Below, one piece after another: positions 35,776 to 44,144 of a stretch of DNA of 64,000 nt; the stretch's first letter is position 1; each line of letters begins with the position of its first letter. A program made the translations under genes and the position numbers. The stretch is taken from NCBI GenBank assembly GCA_018402155.1, contig JAGYJG010000001.1:1128198-1192197 (forward strand), in the 5' to 3' direction. Source of the DNA: Bacteroidia bacterium. GTDB taxonomy: Bacteria; Bacteroidota; Bacteroidia; NS11-12g; UBA9320. The notes beneath the pieces are model-generated. The model was not told the DNA's origin and did no database searches. It was given only the letters and a program-made list of their open reading frames with translations.

Positions 35776-36090
35776 ATGAAAATACAATTTAATACAGACA
35801 AAAACATTGAAGGAAAAGAAAGACTTGAAAAATTTGCATCTGAGCAAGTAAAAAATGGTCTAAAGCATTTTGTAGATAAAATAACTCGCATTGAGATACA
35901 TCTATCTGACCAAAATGCGACCAAAGGAGGAGCGGATGATATGCAGTGTACATTAGAAGCCCGATTAGAGGGTTTAAAACCAATTGCTGTAATGAGTAAA
36001 AACAGCACAAAGGAAAAGGCTTTGGATGATGCCATTGAGAAAATGAAGGCTGCATTGAGTAATACACTTGGTAAAATAAGAAGCAGATAA
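35776..36090 (+). CDS. hpf: ribosome hibernation-promoting factor / RaiA family protein
   Basis: The 104-residue product has the short HPF/YfiA fold (beta-alpha-beta-beta-beta-alpha): MKIQFNTDKNIEGKERLEKF, ITRIEIHLSDQNATKGG, MQCTLEARLEGLKPIAV, and a final helix AIEKMKAALSNTLGK. Such proteins bind the 30S subunit and stop translation in stationary phase. It is the short form, without the dimerisation tail of long HPF. It has an unusually long upstream region, and it is probably monocistronic. Confidence 0.85.
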   Translation: MKIQFNTDKNIEGKERLEKFASEQVKNGLKHFVDKITRIEIHLSDQNATKGGADDMQCTLEARLEGLKPIAVMSKNSTKEKALDDAIEKMKAALSNTLGKIRSR

Positions 36091-36313
36091 CAGTGCCATA
36101 GAAATACCACCAAAATAGTACGAAATAATAAACCCAACTTAGCTCACCATGCTAGTGACAACAAAGTATGAAGAGAAAAAAGGTATTACCTCAGTAGTTA
36201 TAGTTCCCAATCTGTTTAAATAGAATAAGGAAAGAAGATTAATACCAATAGAACGGCTGTCAATAAAATTTTGTATATTCTAATGCTCAGATCGCAAGTA
36301 TCTTTATTTACAA

Positions 36314-36337
36314 AACAAAGTTTTGAAACACTTTGTT
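36314..36337. repeat. inverted repeat just before the epimerase gene
   Basis: AACAAAG (36314-36320) and CTTTGTT (36331-36337) form 7-bp arms around a 10-nt loop, ending 9 nt before the ATG at 36347. It could be an operator or a leader hairpin; it is AT-rich, and the evidence is weak. Confidence 0.3.
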
Positions 36338-36346
36338 GTATCCACT

Positions 36347-37231
36347 ATGTCTAGAGTACTAATAACTGGCGGTACAGGACTCATAGGTTCTGAGGTAGCG
36401 GCGTATTTAAAAACCAAAGGATATGGGATAAAAATACTGACCCGCCAAGCTACAGATGAGTCAAAAGGCTTGTATCATTGGGATATTAAAAATGGTAACT
36501 TAGACCCAAAAGTATGGATTGATACAGAATATATTATCAACCTTGCGGGCTCTTCTATAATAGGCGGTCGCTGGACACCTTCGCGAAAAAAAAAATTGAG
36601 AGATTCGAGAATAGCGAGTACCAAACTATTAGTAGACCAACTCAACGAACATAAAGTGCCGTTAAAACACTTCATACAAATCAGTGCTATGGGGTATTAT
36701 GGCGATAATGGAAACATTGTATTGACTGAGGAATCTCCAGCAGGATCAGATTTCATGGCTCAGCTTTGTGTAGATTGGGAGAATGCCTCTGACCATTTGT
36801 TGCAAGGGAAAAAGAGCATTCTACGCGTAGCGCTATACCTCAGTAAAAATGGCGGCGTATATACAAAACTAGGTCAGCTTGCTAAATTTTATTTGGCTAC
36901 GGCCTTTGGTAGTGGGAAAATGTATGCATCCTATACGCATCAAACCGAATTTGCGCAGCTAATAGAGGGTATTTTGAACAATACCATTTCGCCAAGTATA
37001 TACAACGCTGTAGGATATGAACCATTTCAGATGAATGACTTTATACGAGCTATAGCTAATAATGAACAAAGGAGCATTGTATTACCTAATATACCTGCTA
37101 TTTTGTTGAAATGGGTACTGGGCGAGGCTTCTGCTACTTTGCTAAATAGCTACAGGGTGACCTCACCTAAATTAGAAAAACATAATTTTTTTCAATATCA
37201 AACACTACAAGAAGCATTAAAATCACTATGA
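36347..37231 (+). CDS. TIGR01777-type NAD-dependent epimerase
   Basis: The 294-residue product has a Rossmann start VLITGGTGLIGSEVAAYL, and then WTPSRKKKLRDSRIASTKLL and ISAMGYYGDNG, which carries the SDR catalytic Tyr. A C-terminal part related to DUF1731 follows (VLPNIPAILLKWVLGEASA). It belongs to the YfcH / SulA-like extended SDR proteins, whose substrate is unknown. The ATG at 36347 is used rather than an in-frame TTG at 36323, because the latter lies in the inverted repeat and adds no conserved sequence. The stop overlaps the photolyase start (ATGA), so the two are coupled. Confidence 0.88.
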   Translation: MSRVLITGGTGLIGSEVAAYLKTKGYGIKILTRQATDESKGLYHWDIKNGNLDPKVWIDTEYIINLAGSSIIGGRWTPSRKKKLRDSRIASTKLLVDQLNEHKVPLKHFIQISAMGYYGDNGNIVLTEESPAGSDFMAQLCVDWENASDHLLQGKKSILRVALYLSKNGGVYTKLGQLAKFYLATAFGSGKMYASYTHQTEFAQLIEGILNNTISPSIYNAVGYEPFQMNDFIRAIANNEQRSIVLPNIPAILLKWVLGEASATLLNSYRVTSPKLEKHNFFQYQTLQEALKSL

Positions 37232-38529
37232 GTACCGTAATTCATTGGTTTAGAAGAGACCTTAGATTGGAGGATAATGCAGCACTTTATCACGCTCTAA
37301 AAAGCGGCAATGAAGTTCAGTGTATCTTTATTTTTGACCGTGAAATACTGGACAAACTGCAAGATACAGATGACGCCCGTGTTACGTTCATTCACACCGA
37401 ACTTGGCATACTTGCTCAACGGCTAGAGAGTATGGGAAGCAGCTTGCACACATACTACGGTAACACAGCTGAGGTGTGGCCAAAAATAGTAGTCGAATAC
37501 CAACCTACGGCGGTATATGCCAATAGAGACTATGAGCCGTATGCAAAAAAGAGAGACACCGCGATAGAACAAATGCTGAAAAAGCAAAACATTCGTTTTG
37601 AGACATACAAAGATCACGTTATATTTGAAATGGACGAAGTAACAAAAGACGACGGAAATCCGTACTTAGTATATACACCGTATAGTAAAAAATGGAAATC
37701 TCTACTCACCCCTAATCATCTTGAGCCCTACCCAACTCAATCCTATTTCGAGTACTTTAAGCAAACATTTCCACAGACTGTTATTCCTTTATCCGCTATG
37801 GGTTTCACGCATAGCAAGTTAGTATTTCCAGAAAAAAATACTACAATAAGTATTATAAAGAACTACGAAAAACAACGAAATTTCCCTGCAATACATGGTA
37901 CTTCACGACTTTCTGTACACTTTAGATTTGGAACAATTAGCATACGTGACAAAGCAGCAAAAGGCAAAAAGACCAGCGAAAAATGGCTTAATGAATTAAT
38001 TTGGCGAGATTTTTATGCTCAGATATTATATCATTTTCCGAAAGTAGCCAAAGAGTCTTTTAAATCACAGTATGATAACATATCATGGTCTACAAATGAA
38101 GATCATTACCTGGCGTGGTGTGAAGGAAAAACAGGCTACGCTTTAGTAGACGCGGGTATGCGCGAATTGAATGCAACTGGTTTTATGCACAACAGAGTAC
38201 GGATGGTTGTGGCCAGTTTTTTTACCAAGCATCTACTTTTAGACTGGCGCTGGGGAGAGGCATATTTTGCCAGAAAGTTACTTGATTTTGATCTTGCAAG
38301 TAACAATGGCGGATGGCAGTGGGCTGCGGGTAGCGGAGTAGATGCCGCACCCTATTTCCGCATTTTTAACCCGTATACACAAATCGAAAAATTTGACAAA
38401 CAGTACGCATATATCAAAAAGTGGATACCCGAATGGCAAACAACGGACTACCCAAAAGAAATCGTGAATCACAAAGAAGCAAGAGAACTCTGCCTAGCCA
38501 CTTATAAGGAGGGTTTAAATAAAGTTTAA
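37228..38529 (+). CDS. phrB: deoxyribodipyrimidine photolyase / cryptochrome family
   Basis: This 433-residue flavoprotein has an N-terminal photolyase-related domain (VIHWFRRDLRLEDNAALYHA). Its C-terminal FAD domain shows SRLSVHFRFGTISIRD, LNELIWRDFYAQIL, GMRELNATGFMHNRVRMVVA and NGGWQWAAGSGVDAAPYFR. These match class I CPD photolyases, which split pyrimidine dimers using light. The Trp-rich electron path is visible in part, and a cryptochrome role cannot be excluded. It is coupled to the upstream epimerase gene, a pairing I find plausible in Bacteroidota but have not checked. Confidence 0.92.
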   Translation: MSTVIHWFRRDLRLEDNAALYHALKSGNEVQCIFIFDREILDKLQDTDDARVTFIHTELGILAQRLESMGSSLHTYYGNTAEVWPKIVVEYQPTAVYANRDYEPYAKKRDTAIEQMLKKQNIRFETYKDHVIFEMDEVTKDDGNPYLVYTPYSKKWKSLLTPNHLEPYPTQSYFEYFKQTFPQTVIPLSAMGFTHSKLVFPEKNTTISIIKNYEKQRNFPAIHGTSRLSVHFRFGTISIRDKAAKGKKTSEKWLNELIWRDFYAQILYHFPKVAKESFKSQYDNISWSTNEDHYLAWCEGKTGYALVDAGMRELNATGFMHNRVRMVVASFFTKHLLLDWRWGEAYFARKLLDFDLASNNGGWQWAAGSGVDAAPYFRIFNPYTQIEKFDKQYAYIKKWIPEWQTTDYPKEIVNHKEARELCLATYKEGLNKV

Positions 38530-38614
38530 TAACTTAAATTTTATTTTTTTTAAAGGTTCAAAATGTCTTGAGATAAAACATTTATTGTCAAAATAATGTA
38601 GATCTCTTATTTCT

Positions 38615-39340
38615 CTAACCTTTTGCCCAAAGATTGTATTTAAGAATACAATACAAAGCCCTCACTCCATCTTTCCAACCTATTTTTTTACCATCCTCAT
38701 ATGTTCTTCCGTAATATGAAATTCCTATTTCATAGATACGAATTTTGGGAATACGTGATATTTTGGCTGTAACTTCTGGTTCAAAACCAAAGCGATTTTC
38801 TTTGAGATCTAGTCCTTTTATTATATCTGCTTTAAACAATTTATAGCAGGTTTCCATATCGGTAAGATTGAGATTCGTCATTGCATTGCTCATCAGTGTA
38901 AGCAACCCATTTCCTATACTGTGCCAAAAGAATAATATACGGTGTGGCTTACCTCCCATAAAACGCGAGCCGTATACTATGTCAGCCTCTCCGTCTACTA
39001 TTGGCTTTAACAAATCGTTGTACTCAAAAGGGTCGTATTCTAGATCTGCATCTTGTATGATAATCAAATCACCCGCGGCTTGTTTTATACCTGTGTGTAA
39101 AGCCGCACCTTTTCCCTTGTTTACATCGTGCTGATACAGCGATATTTTTATACCTTGATTTTCATCGCGATATTGCTTCAAGCGTTCCCATGAGTTATCC
39201 GAAGATTGGTCATCTACCATCACTATTTCTTTTTGTATACCTGCAATCAACTGAACTTGCTGAATTTTGTCAAGTATAAGGTGAATTGTATTTTCCTCGT
39301 TGTACACAGGAATAATAATGGACAATAGTTTTGGCTGCAT
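38615..39340 (-). CDS. GT2 family glycosyltransferase (polyprenyl-phosphate sugar transferase type)
   Basis: The 241-residue product has the DPM1-like GT-A layout: [52 protein letters not shown] and the DxD site in [21 protein letters not shown] and a [11 protein letters not shown] motif near residue 165 complete it. Such enzymes load mannose or glucose onto a polyprenyl phosphate at the cytoplasmic face. The product could feed the GT-C enzymes elsewhere in the window. No C-terminal membrane helices are present, which fits the soluble subtype. Confidence 0.87.
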   Translation of the reverse strand: MQPKLLSIIIPVYNEENTIHLILDKIQQVQLIAGIQKEIVMVDDQSSDNSWERLKQYRDENQGIKISLYQHDVNKGKGAALHTGIKQAAGDLIIIQDADLEYDPFEYNDLLKPIVDGEADIVYGSRFMGGKPHRILFFWHSIGNGLLTLMSNAMTNLNLTDMETCYKLFKADIIKGLDLKENRFGFEPEVTAKISRIPKIRIYEIGISYYGRTYEDGKKIGWKDGVRALYCILKYNLWAKG

Positions 39341-39381
39341 GGTAGTGCAATATTAATTTAAAATTATTTCTTTGTCACCCA

Positions 39382-40026
39382 ATGGAACTGCAAGAAACAA
39401 AAACAGGTGAATATACACTCTATATACCAAGTATGGATGAGACGTATCACAGTAGAAACGGAGCAATAACGGAAGCCATTCACGTTTTCTTGCACGAAGG
39501 AATGCAAAGAACCACGGGGAATATTGAGATACTTGAAATAGGTTTTGGTACGGGGCTAAACGCACTTCTCACTGCGCAATATGCTGCCAAAACTTGCAGA
39601 AAAGTAACTTATCACACGCTAGAGCCGTTTCAAGTTCCTTTTGACTTGGTACGGAAAATAGGCTATGGAGAACTTTTAGAAGAACCTATCCTTTTTGCCG
39701 AGCTACACGACGCTTCTTGGGAAAATAAAATAAAAATTCACGAATATTTCACCCTACATAAAACCACCCAAAAACTGGAATATATGAATTTAACTGCCAA
39801 TCGATACGATGTGATATACTTTGATGCATTTGCACCCAAAAAACAACCTGAGCTTTGGACATTAGATATATTTAGTAAACTATATAAAGCTACAAAACCA
39901 GGAGGTATTTTAACTACTTACTCTGCGGCTGGCCAACTAAAACGCGATTTGAAATCCGCTGGATTTAGTATTGAAAATCCTACAGGGGCAAATGGTAAAA
40001 GAGAAATGACAGTTGCTCTAAAGTAA
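39382..40026 (+). CDS. mnmD: tRNA 5-methylaminomethyl-2-thiouridine methyltransferase MnmD
   Basis: The 214-residue product is a SAM methyltransferase with motif I at LEIGFGTGLNALL (residues 51-63). The signature YFDAFAPKKQPELWTLDIF and the GGILTTYSAAGQLKRDL motif are diagnostic of MnmD, the methyltransferase half of MnmC. It makes the last step of mnm5s2U at the tRNA wobble position. The fused FAD oxidoreductase (MnmC2) is absent, as is usual for stand-alone MnmD in this phylum. The upstream TTTCTTTG is a one-mismatch -7 box, 7 nt before the ATG. Confidence 0.88.
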   Translation: MELQETKTGEYTLYIPSMDETYHSRNGAITEAIHVFLHEGMQRTTGNIEILEIGFGTGLNALLTAQYAAKTCRKVTYHTLEPFQVPFDLVRKIGYGELLEEPILFAELHDASWENKIKIHEYFTLHKTTQKLEYMNLTANRYDVIYFDAFAPKKQPELWTLDIFSKLYKATKPGGILTTYSAAGQLKRDLKSAGFSIENPTGANGKREMTVALK

Positions 40027-40066
40027 TATAAATTTCTCCTACAGCTCTATTTTATTCGCCGAAATT

Positions 40067-40435
40067 CTATTCTCTACTGCCACTTTTTATCCAGCATTCT
40101 ATCTTTTCTAGTTCCGAATCATCAAGTTTGCTGCCACCTTTTGGCATGGGACTAGCGCCTAGTTCATGTCGTATGGCTTTCAAAAATTTAGGACTTTCTG
40201 CAGCAGTTTTAACGGATTGCCAATCTAGTAAATTTACACCACCGGCACCACCTCCGTGGCAGTACACCCCGGAACAGCCCGCATTCTCTAAAATAGGCGC
40301 TATGTCATCGGTATACAATATATCTAAGCTATCGCAAAGTTCTTGTGACTGATTTATTACAATCTCTTTATCATCATCTTCGCAAGCTGTTGCAAAAGCA
40401 ATTAGGCCTAACATTAAATAAGTTATTTTTTTCAT
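40067..40435 (-). CDS. small c-type-cytochrome-like lipoprotein with a CX4CH haem motif
   Basis: The 122-residue product has a lipoprotein signal with Cys18 (IAFATACEDD). The probable haem site is Cys54-x4-Cys59-His60 in AGCSGVYCHGGG, one residue pair longer than the usual CXXCH. A Met ligand candidate lies in ASPMPKGG (Met97), and the end DDSELEKIECWIKSG is the last helix of monohaem cytochrome c domains. It should sit in the envelope and carry electrons, if the haem is really attached. Its partner oxidase or reductase is not visible nearby. Confidence 0.75.
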   Translation of the reverse strand: MKKITYLMLGLIAFATACEDDDKEIVINQSQELCDSLDILYTDDIAPILENAGCSGVYCHGGGAGGVNLLDWQSVKTAAESPKFLKAIRHELGASPMPKGGSKLDDSELEKIECWIKSGSRE

Positions 40436-40731
40436 TTGCTGTATTTTATGGTCAAAATAAACCTATTTTTTTGATAATGCTATTGCACATTTAATCAAAT
40501 CTTTATTTAATTATCTATTGATAGATCACGCAAAAATGCGCCAAAACTATTTTGCCAATGGAACGCGAAATGATAAGATAACATACTAATGAAGAAAACG
40601 ACACAAAAAGTATTCTAATACCAACTGAATAAGAGGAAATAATATACGAAAAAACATACTACCTAGCTATTCTATTAATTCAATGTAACAACAATTAATT
40701 TAAACAAAAAACGCCTTAAGAATAGAGAGAT

Positions 40732-41334
40732 TTATATGAGTTGCAAAAGGATATAAATAAGAAAAAATAGAAGTGCCAAACCAAGCAACCAACTAATTAT
40801 GGGAAACAGCTTAGAGACTAAAGAAAGAATGAGTAGTACTAGCAAAACCACAAGCAAAATATACAGTATGTCTGGATTCCCTTCATTTTTTTCACTCAAT
40901 TTGAGAGCTTTATTGGGGGTACTTTTGATTTTTTTCAGTTCTTTTACAGCTTGGGAAAACAGCGGTGTGGAGTGCTCTACTTTGGCCAAAGCTTGGGCCA
41001 TCCGTTTCGATTGAGCAGCTTCTCTATGGTTGAGCATTTCATATTCGTTGGTTTGTGACTGAGATAGCTCCATCATTGAAGTGGGACCTACTTGTAAGGT
41101 ATTTTCAACCTCCCATTCGGTAGCAGCAATAGCGGAACTTAGAGTTTCTCTCGTTTCAGATTTCAGCCTAACTACTTTAGATACATTATTGGCACGTAAT
41201 GCTTCACTATGTCCTGCATATACTTTCTGTCCTTTCACATTACGAGTTCTACTGCTATATTTTGCCTGCGAACAAGCACTAGCGATAAAAATCATAAAAA
41301 ATACTGCGATAACGATGGATTTATTTGTTTTCAT
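40732..41334 (-). CDS. lipoprotein with C-terminal membrane segments
   Basis: The 200-residue product starts with a lipoprotein signal ending IFIASAC (Cys21). A polar, Ser/Thr/Glu-rich middle of about 110 residues follows. The end is one long hydrophobic block (about 150-200) that could make two membrane helices. I use the ATG at 41334 rather than 41355, because it starts the signal sequence. I do not recognise a family, although small two-helix tails of this kind are common in Bacteroidota lipoproteins. A TATTTTTG box lies 18 nt upstream. The divergent agmatinase gene begins 26 nt away. Confidence 0.7.
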   Translation of the reverse strand: MKTNKSIVIAVFFMIFIASACSQAKYSSRTRNVKGQKVYAGHSEALRANNVSKVVRLKSETRETLSSAIAATEWEVENTLQVGPTSMMELSQSQTNEYEMLNHREAAQSKRMAQALAKVEHSTPLFSQAVKELKKIKSTPNKALKLSEKNEGNPDILYILLVVLLVLLILSLVSKLFPIISWLLGLALLFFLIYILLQLI

Positions 41335-41352
41335 TTGTAGCGAATAAAACAT

Positions 41353-41360
41353 CAAAAATA
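41353..41360 (-). promoter_or_regulatory. -7 element of the lipoprotein gene
   Basis: The minus strand reads TATTTTTG, a perfect TAnnTTTG match, 18 nt before the lipoprotein ATG. The -33 site is not clear. It abuts the GTG start of the divergent gene. Confidence 0.4.
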
Positions 41361-42251
41361 GTGGAAAATATCAATAACGTGTCGGCCTTCAATTTTTTGG
41401 GTATAGATGACTCCGCGCACAACGATTACGAAACGAGTAAAGTGGTAATACAACAACTACCATATGAGCACACCTCGAGCTATAAAAAAGGATCAGACAA
41501 AGGGCCAAAAGCCATCATTCACAACTCGCACTATGTAGAATTTTATGACCCAGAACTAGACACTGAAGCCTACAAAAAATGTGGGATAGCTTGTTTAGAA
41601 CCTTTAGATTTTTTGGGTAAAGTAGATGAGGAAGCTATAGAAGCTATCTATATTGAAACAACCAAACATCTCAATAAAGACAAATTTGTGGTAAGCCTAG
41701 GTGCAGAGCATACCGTAAGTTTTGGTATATTCAAAGCATTCAAGGAACGCTGGAGTGACATAGGCATACTGCAACTAGACGCACATAGTGATTTGAGACC
41801 GGCATACGAGGGAAACAAATGGTCTCACGCTAGTGTAATGGCACGTATCAATGAATTAAACCCACCTATATTTCAGGTAGGCATACGTGCGCAGTGCATA
41901 GAAGAGTCTGACTTGATAAAATCGTCAACAAACATAAACTGCTGGTATTCACACCAAATATGGCAAAACGACGATTGGATGGATACGCTTATAGCCCAAC
42001 TACCTAAGATACTTTATATTACAATAGACACTGACGGTTTTGATCCCAGTATATGCCCAAGCGTAGGCACCCCAGAGCCTGGCGGACTGCTCTGGCACCC
42101 CACACTGAAACTGCTAAAAAAAGTATTCGAAAAATGTGAGGTGAAAGGATTTGACATTGTTGAACTAAATCCAGAGACCGATGATGACAGCACAGCATAT
42201 ACTATGGCACAACTGTGCTATAAACTTATAGGATACAAGTACTGCTTATAG
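41361..42251 (+). CDS. speB: agmatinase / ureohydrolase family enzyme
   Basis: The product is about 296 residues with the ureohydrolase metal motifs LGAEHTVSFG, LDAHSDLRPAYEG and TIDTDGFDPSICPSVGTPEP. The GTPEPGG end and DAHSDLR are agmatinase-like, so hydrolysis of agmatine to putrescine and urea is the best guess; guanidinobutyrase is an alternative. The GTG at 41361 is chosen, because an in-frame TTG at 41325 would overlap the divergent lipoprotein gene. No arginine decarboxylase gene, the usual partner, is within the window. A cysteine desulfurase gene follows 33 nt downstream. Confidence 0.85.
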   Translation: MENINNVSAFNFLGIDDSAHNDYETSKVVIQQLPYEHTSSYKKGSDKGPKAIIHNSHYVEFYDPELDTEAYKKCGIACLEPLDFLGKVDEEAIEAIYIETTKHLNKDKFVVSLGAEHTVSFGIFKAFKERWSDIGILQLDAHSDLRPAYEGNKWSHASVMARINELNPPIFQVGIRAQCIEESDLIKSSTNINCWYSHQIWQNDDWMDTLIAQLPKILYITIDTDGFDPSICPSVGTPEPGGLLWHPTLKLLKKVFEKCEVKGFDIVELNPETDDDSTAYTMAQLCYKLIGYKYCL

Positions 42252-42284
42252 TCAATTTTCTTTTAATTTGCAACCTATTAACTT

Positions 42285-43412
42285 ATGCAAGTATACTTAG
42301 ACAATGCCGCCACCACACAGATGGACGTGCAGGTGATAGAACGTATGACCGAAATAATGCACGAGTGCTATGGCAACGCTAGCGCCATACACCAGCAAGG
42401 CAGAAAAGCTAGAGCTGTGGTAGAAATGGCGAGAAAAGAAATAGCCAAAATGTTGAACTGCAGCGGACCTGAAATTATTTTCACGGGCAGTGGAACAGAA
42501 GCAGACAATATGGCGCTTAGATGTGCCGTAAATGACCTAGATGTAAAGCATATTATCACTAGTAAAATAGAGCACAAAGCTGTTTTAGACACTGCTGTAG
42601 AGCTGCATCTAAAAGGATTGGTTCAGATAAGCTATGTAAAGCTAGATATACTAGGAAGAGTAGATCTGAACCATTTGAAAGAACTGGCAGCCGAAAACCC
42701 AAAAAGCCTAATTAGCCTAATGCACGCCAATAATGAAATAGGAACCATCAATGATATTGTTGCAATTAGCCAAATAGCACGGGATAACAATTGCTTTTTT
42801 CATACCGATACCGTTCAAACAGTAGGCCATTATACGATTGATTTAGAGAAACTCAATGTAGATTTTATAGCTTGCTCAGCACATAAGTTTCACGGACCAA
42901 AAGGAGTAGGATTTTTATATAAAAACAAACGACTAAGAATACGCCCACTGATGACTGGAGGTGGACAAGAAAGTGCTATGCGCGCGGGCACTGAAAACGT
43001 GATGGGAATAGCTGGGATAGCTAAGGCGCTGGAAATAGCCAATAGAAATATAGACGTAAAAATAGAAACAGTACAGCGTATAAAAACGTACCTTAAGGAG
43101 CAGCTTACCTCTGAAATAAGTGGAGTTTGTTTCAATGGCGATACTAGCGAAAGCGGCGGGCTATATACCGTACTTAATGTGTCGCTGCCACCACACGACA
43201 ATGCTAGCACCCTTCTTTTTCAACTAGATATGAACGGAATTTGTGCCAGCGGTGGTTCTGCTTGCAATAGTGGCGCACTCAGCTCTAGCCATGTGCTACA
43301 AGGTATAGGCCATCCTACTGATAGATCGGCAGTACGTTTTTCTTTTAGTAAGTTTACCAAACAAGAAGAAATAGATTATACCGTAAAAAAACTAAAAGAA
43401 CTCTTTTCTTAA
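42285..43412 (+). CDS. cysteine desulfurase family protein (IscS/NifS type)
   Basis: This is a 375-residue PLP enzyme with fold type I. YLDNAATTQ opens it; SKIEHKAVLD contains the His that stacks on the cofactor. The PLP Lys201 is in CSAHKFHGPKGVG. The active-site Cys327 is in ASGGSACNSGALSSSH, with the GxACxSG context of group I (IscS/NifS) enzymes. It removes sulfur from cysteine for iron-sulfur clusters or tRNA thiolation. No isc or suf scaffold gene is adjacent, so a specialised paralogue is possible. It is probably co-transcribed with the agmatinase-family gene. Confidence 0.9.
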   Translation: MQVYLDNAATTQMDVQVIERMTEIMHECYGNASAIHQQGRKARAVVEMARKEIAKMLNCSGPEIIFTGSGTEADNMALRCAVNDLDVKHIITSKIEHKAVLDTAVELHLKGLVQISYVKLDILGRVDLNHLKELAAENPKSLISLMHANNEIGTINDIVAISQIARDNNCFFHTDTVQTVGHYTIDLEKLNVDFIACSAHKFHGPKGVGFLYKNKRLRIRPLMTGGGQESAMRAGTENVMGIAGIAKALEIANRNIDVKIETVQRIKTYLKEQLTSEISGVCFNGDTSESGGLYTVLNVSLPPHDNASTLLFQLDMNGICASGGSACNSGALSSSHVLQGIGHPTDRSAVRFSFSKFTKQEEIDYTVKKLKELFS

Positions 43413-43531
43413 TTCCTTGCTGTGTGGCAAACTTTTCCAAAGAATTATATTAGAATTGGAATAGTCGAACTAAACTTTAGACCTTATTCACTAGTGCATA
43501 ATCTAATGAACCTAATGTTTATCTATAACTA

Positions 43532-43558
43532 AAGGCTGACTAACTTAAGGCTGACTAA
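43532..43558 (+). repeat. tandem 15-bp repeat in the gap before the rhodanese gene
   Basis: AAGGCTGACTAA occurs at 43532-43543 and 43547-43558, a period of 15 nt. It lies in a 346-nt gap (43413-43758) that holds no gene I can support. The repeats are about 200 nt upstream of the rhodanese ATG and could be a regulator site; TATCATTG at 43733 is a one-mismatch -7 box. Confidence 0.4.
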
Positions 43559-43758
43559 AAAGAAAGAATGAGTCTAAATTTATATTATTGAGGTATCAAG
43601 GTTTACTCAAATATAGTAAATACTCAAAAAAGGTAAAGTTATTTTCAGTTTATATGTTGTCTTGTTCAGGTTAGAATTATTCCATGTTTGAAAAATGATA
43701 CCCAAGTTACATCTCCTAAGACATTCTGTCTTTATCATTGCTGTATCATATAAAAATC

Positions 43759-44136
43759 ATGAAATTATTTACAACAGTTTTCATCGCATTAATTGCATTT
43801 GCGGGATGCGATGCGCAAACTTCAGGTGTAAAAAACTTGAGTCAACAAGATTTAAGTACCAAATTACAAGTTGAAGACGTAGTAGTTATAGATGTGCGGA
43901 CACCCGGGGAAATAGCCAGAGGTTACATTCCAGAAACAGACCTTTTTATAAATGTAAACGGAGGCGATTTTGACCAAAAAATAAGTACTTTGGACACATC
44001 AAAAACCTACATAATATATTGCCACAGTGGTTCAAGAAGTCAACAAGCAGCAACACGCATGGTAGCTAAAGGCTTTGCGTCAGTGTTTAATTTACAAGGA
44101 GGAATTTCGAGCTACAAAGGCCAGCTTAAACAATAA
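43759..44136 (+). CDS. rhodanese-like lipoprotein
   Basis: The 125-residue product has a lipoprotein signal (IALIAFAGC, Cys17) and one rhodanese domain: VVVIDVRTPGEIARGYIP, then the active loop YCHSGSRSQQA with Cys88. It should transfer sulfane sulfur or sense redox state in the periplasm. The ATG at 43759 starts the signal peptide; a TTG at 43738 is less likely. It lies 8 nt before the YeiH-type permease gene, which suggests joint function in sulfur metabolism. Confidence 0.87.
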   Translation: MKLFTTVFIALIAFAGCDAQTSGVKNLSQQDLSTKLQVEDVVVIDVRTPGEIARGYIPETDLFINVNGGDFDQKISTLDTSKTYIIYCHSGSRSQQAATRMVAKGFASVFNLQGGISSYKGQLKQ

Positions 44137-44144
44137 TCTATCGG

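Noticed and set aside
38561-38583. 6-bp stem (AAATGT/ACATTT) behind photolyase
   Set aside because: Too short and AT-rich to call a terminator.
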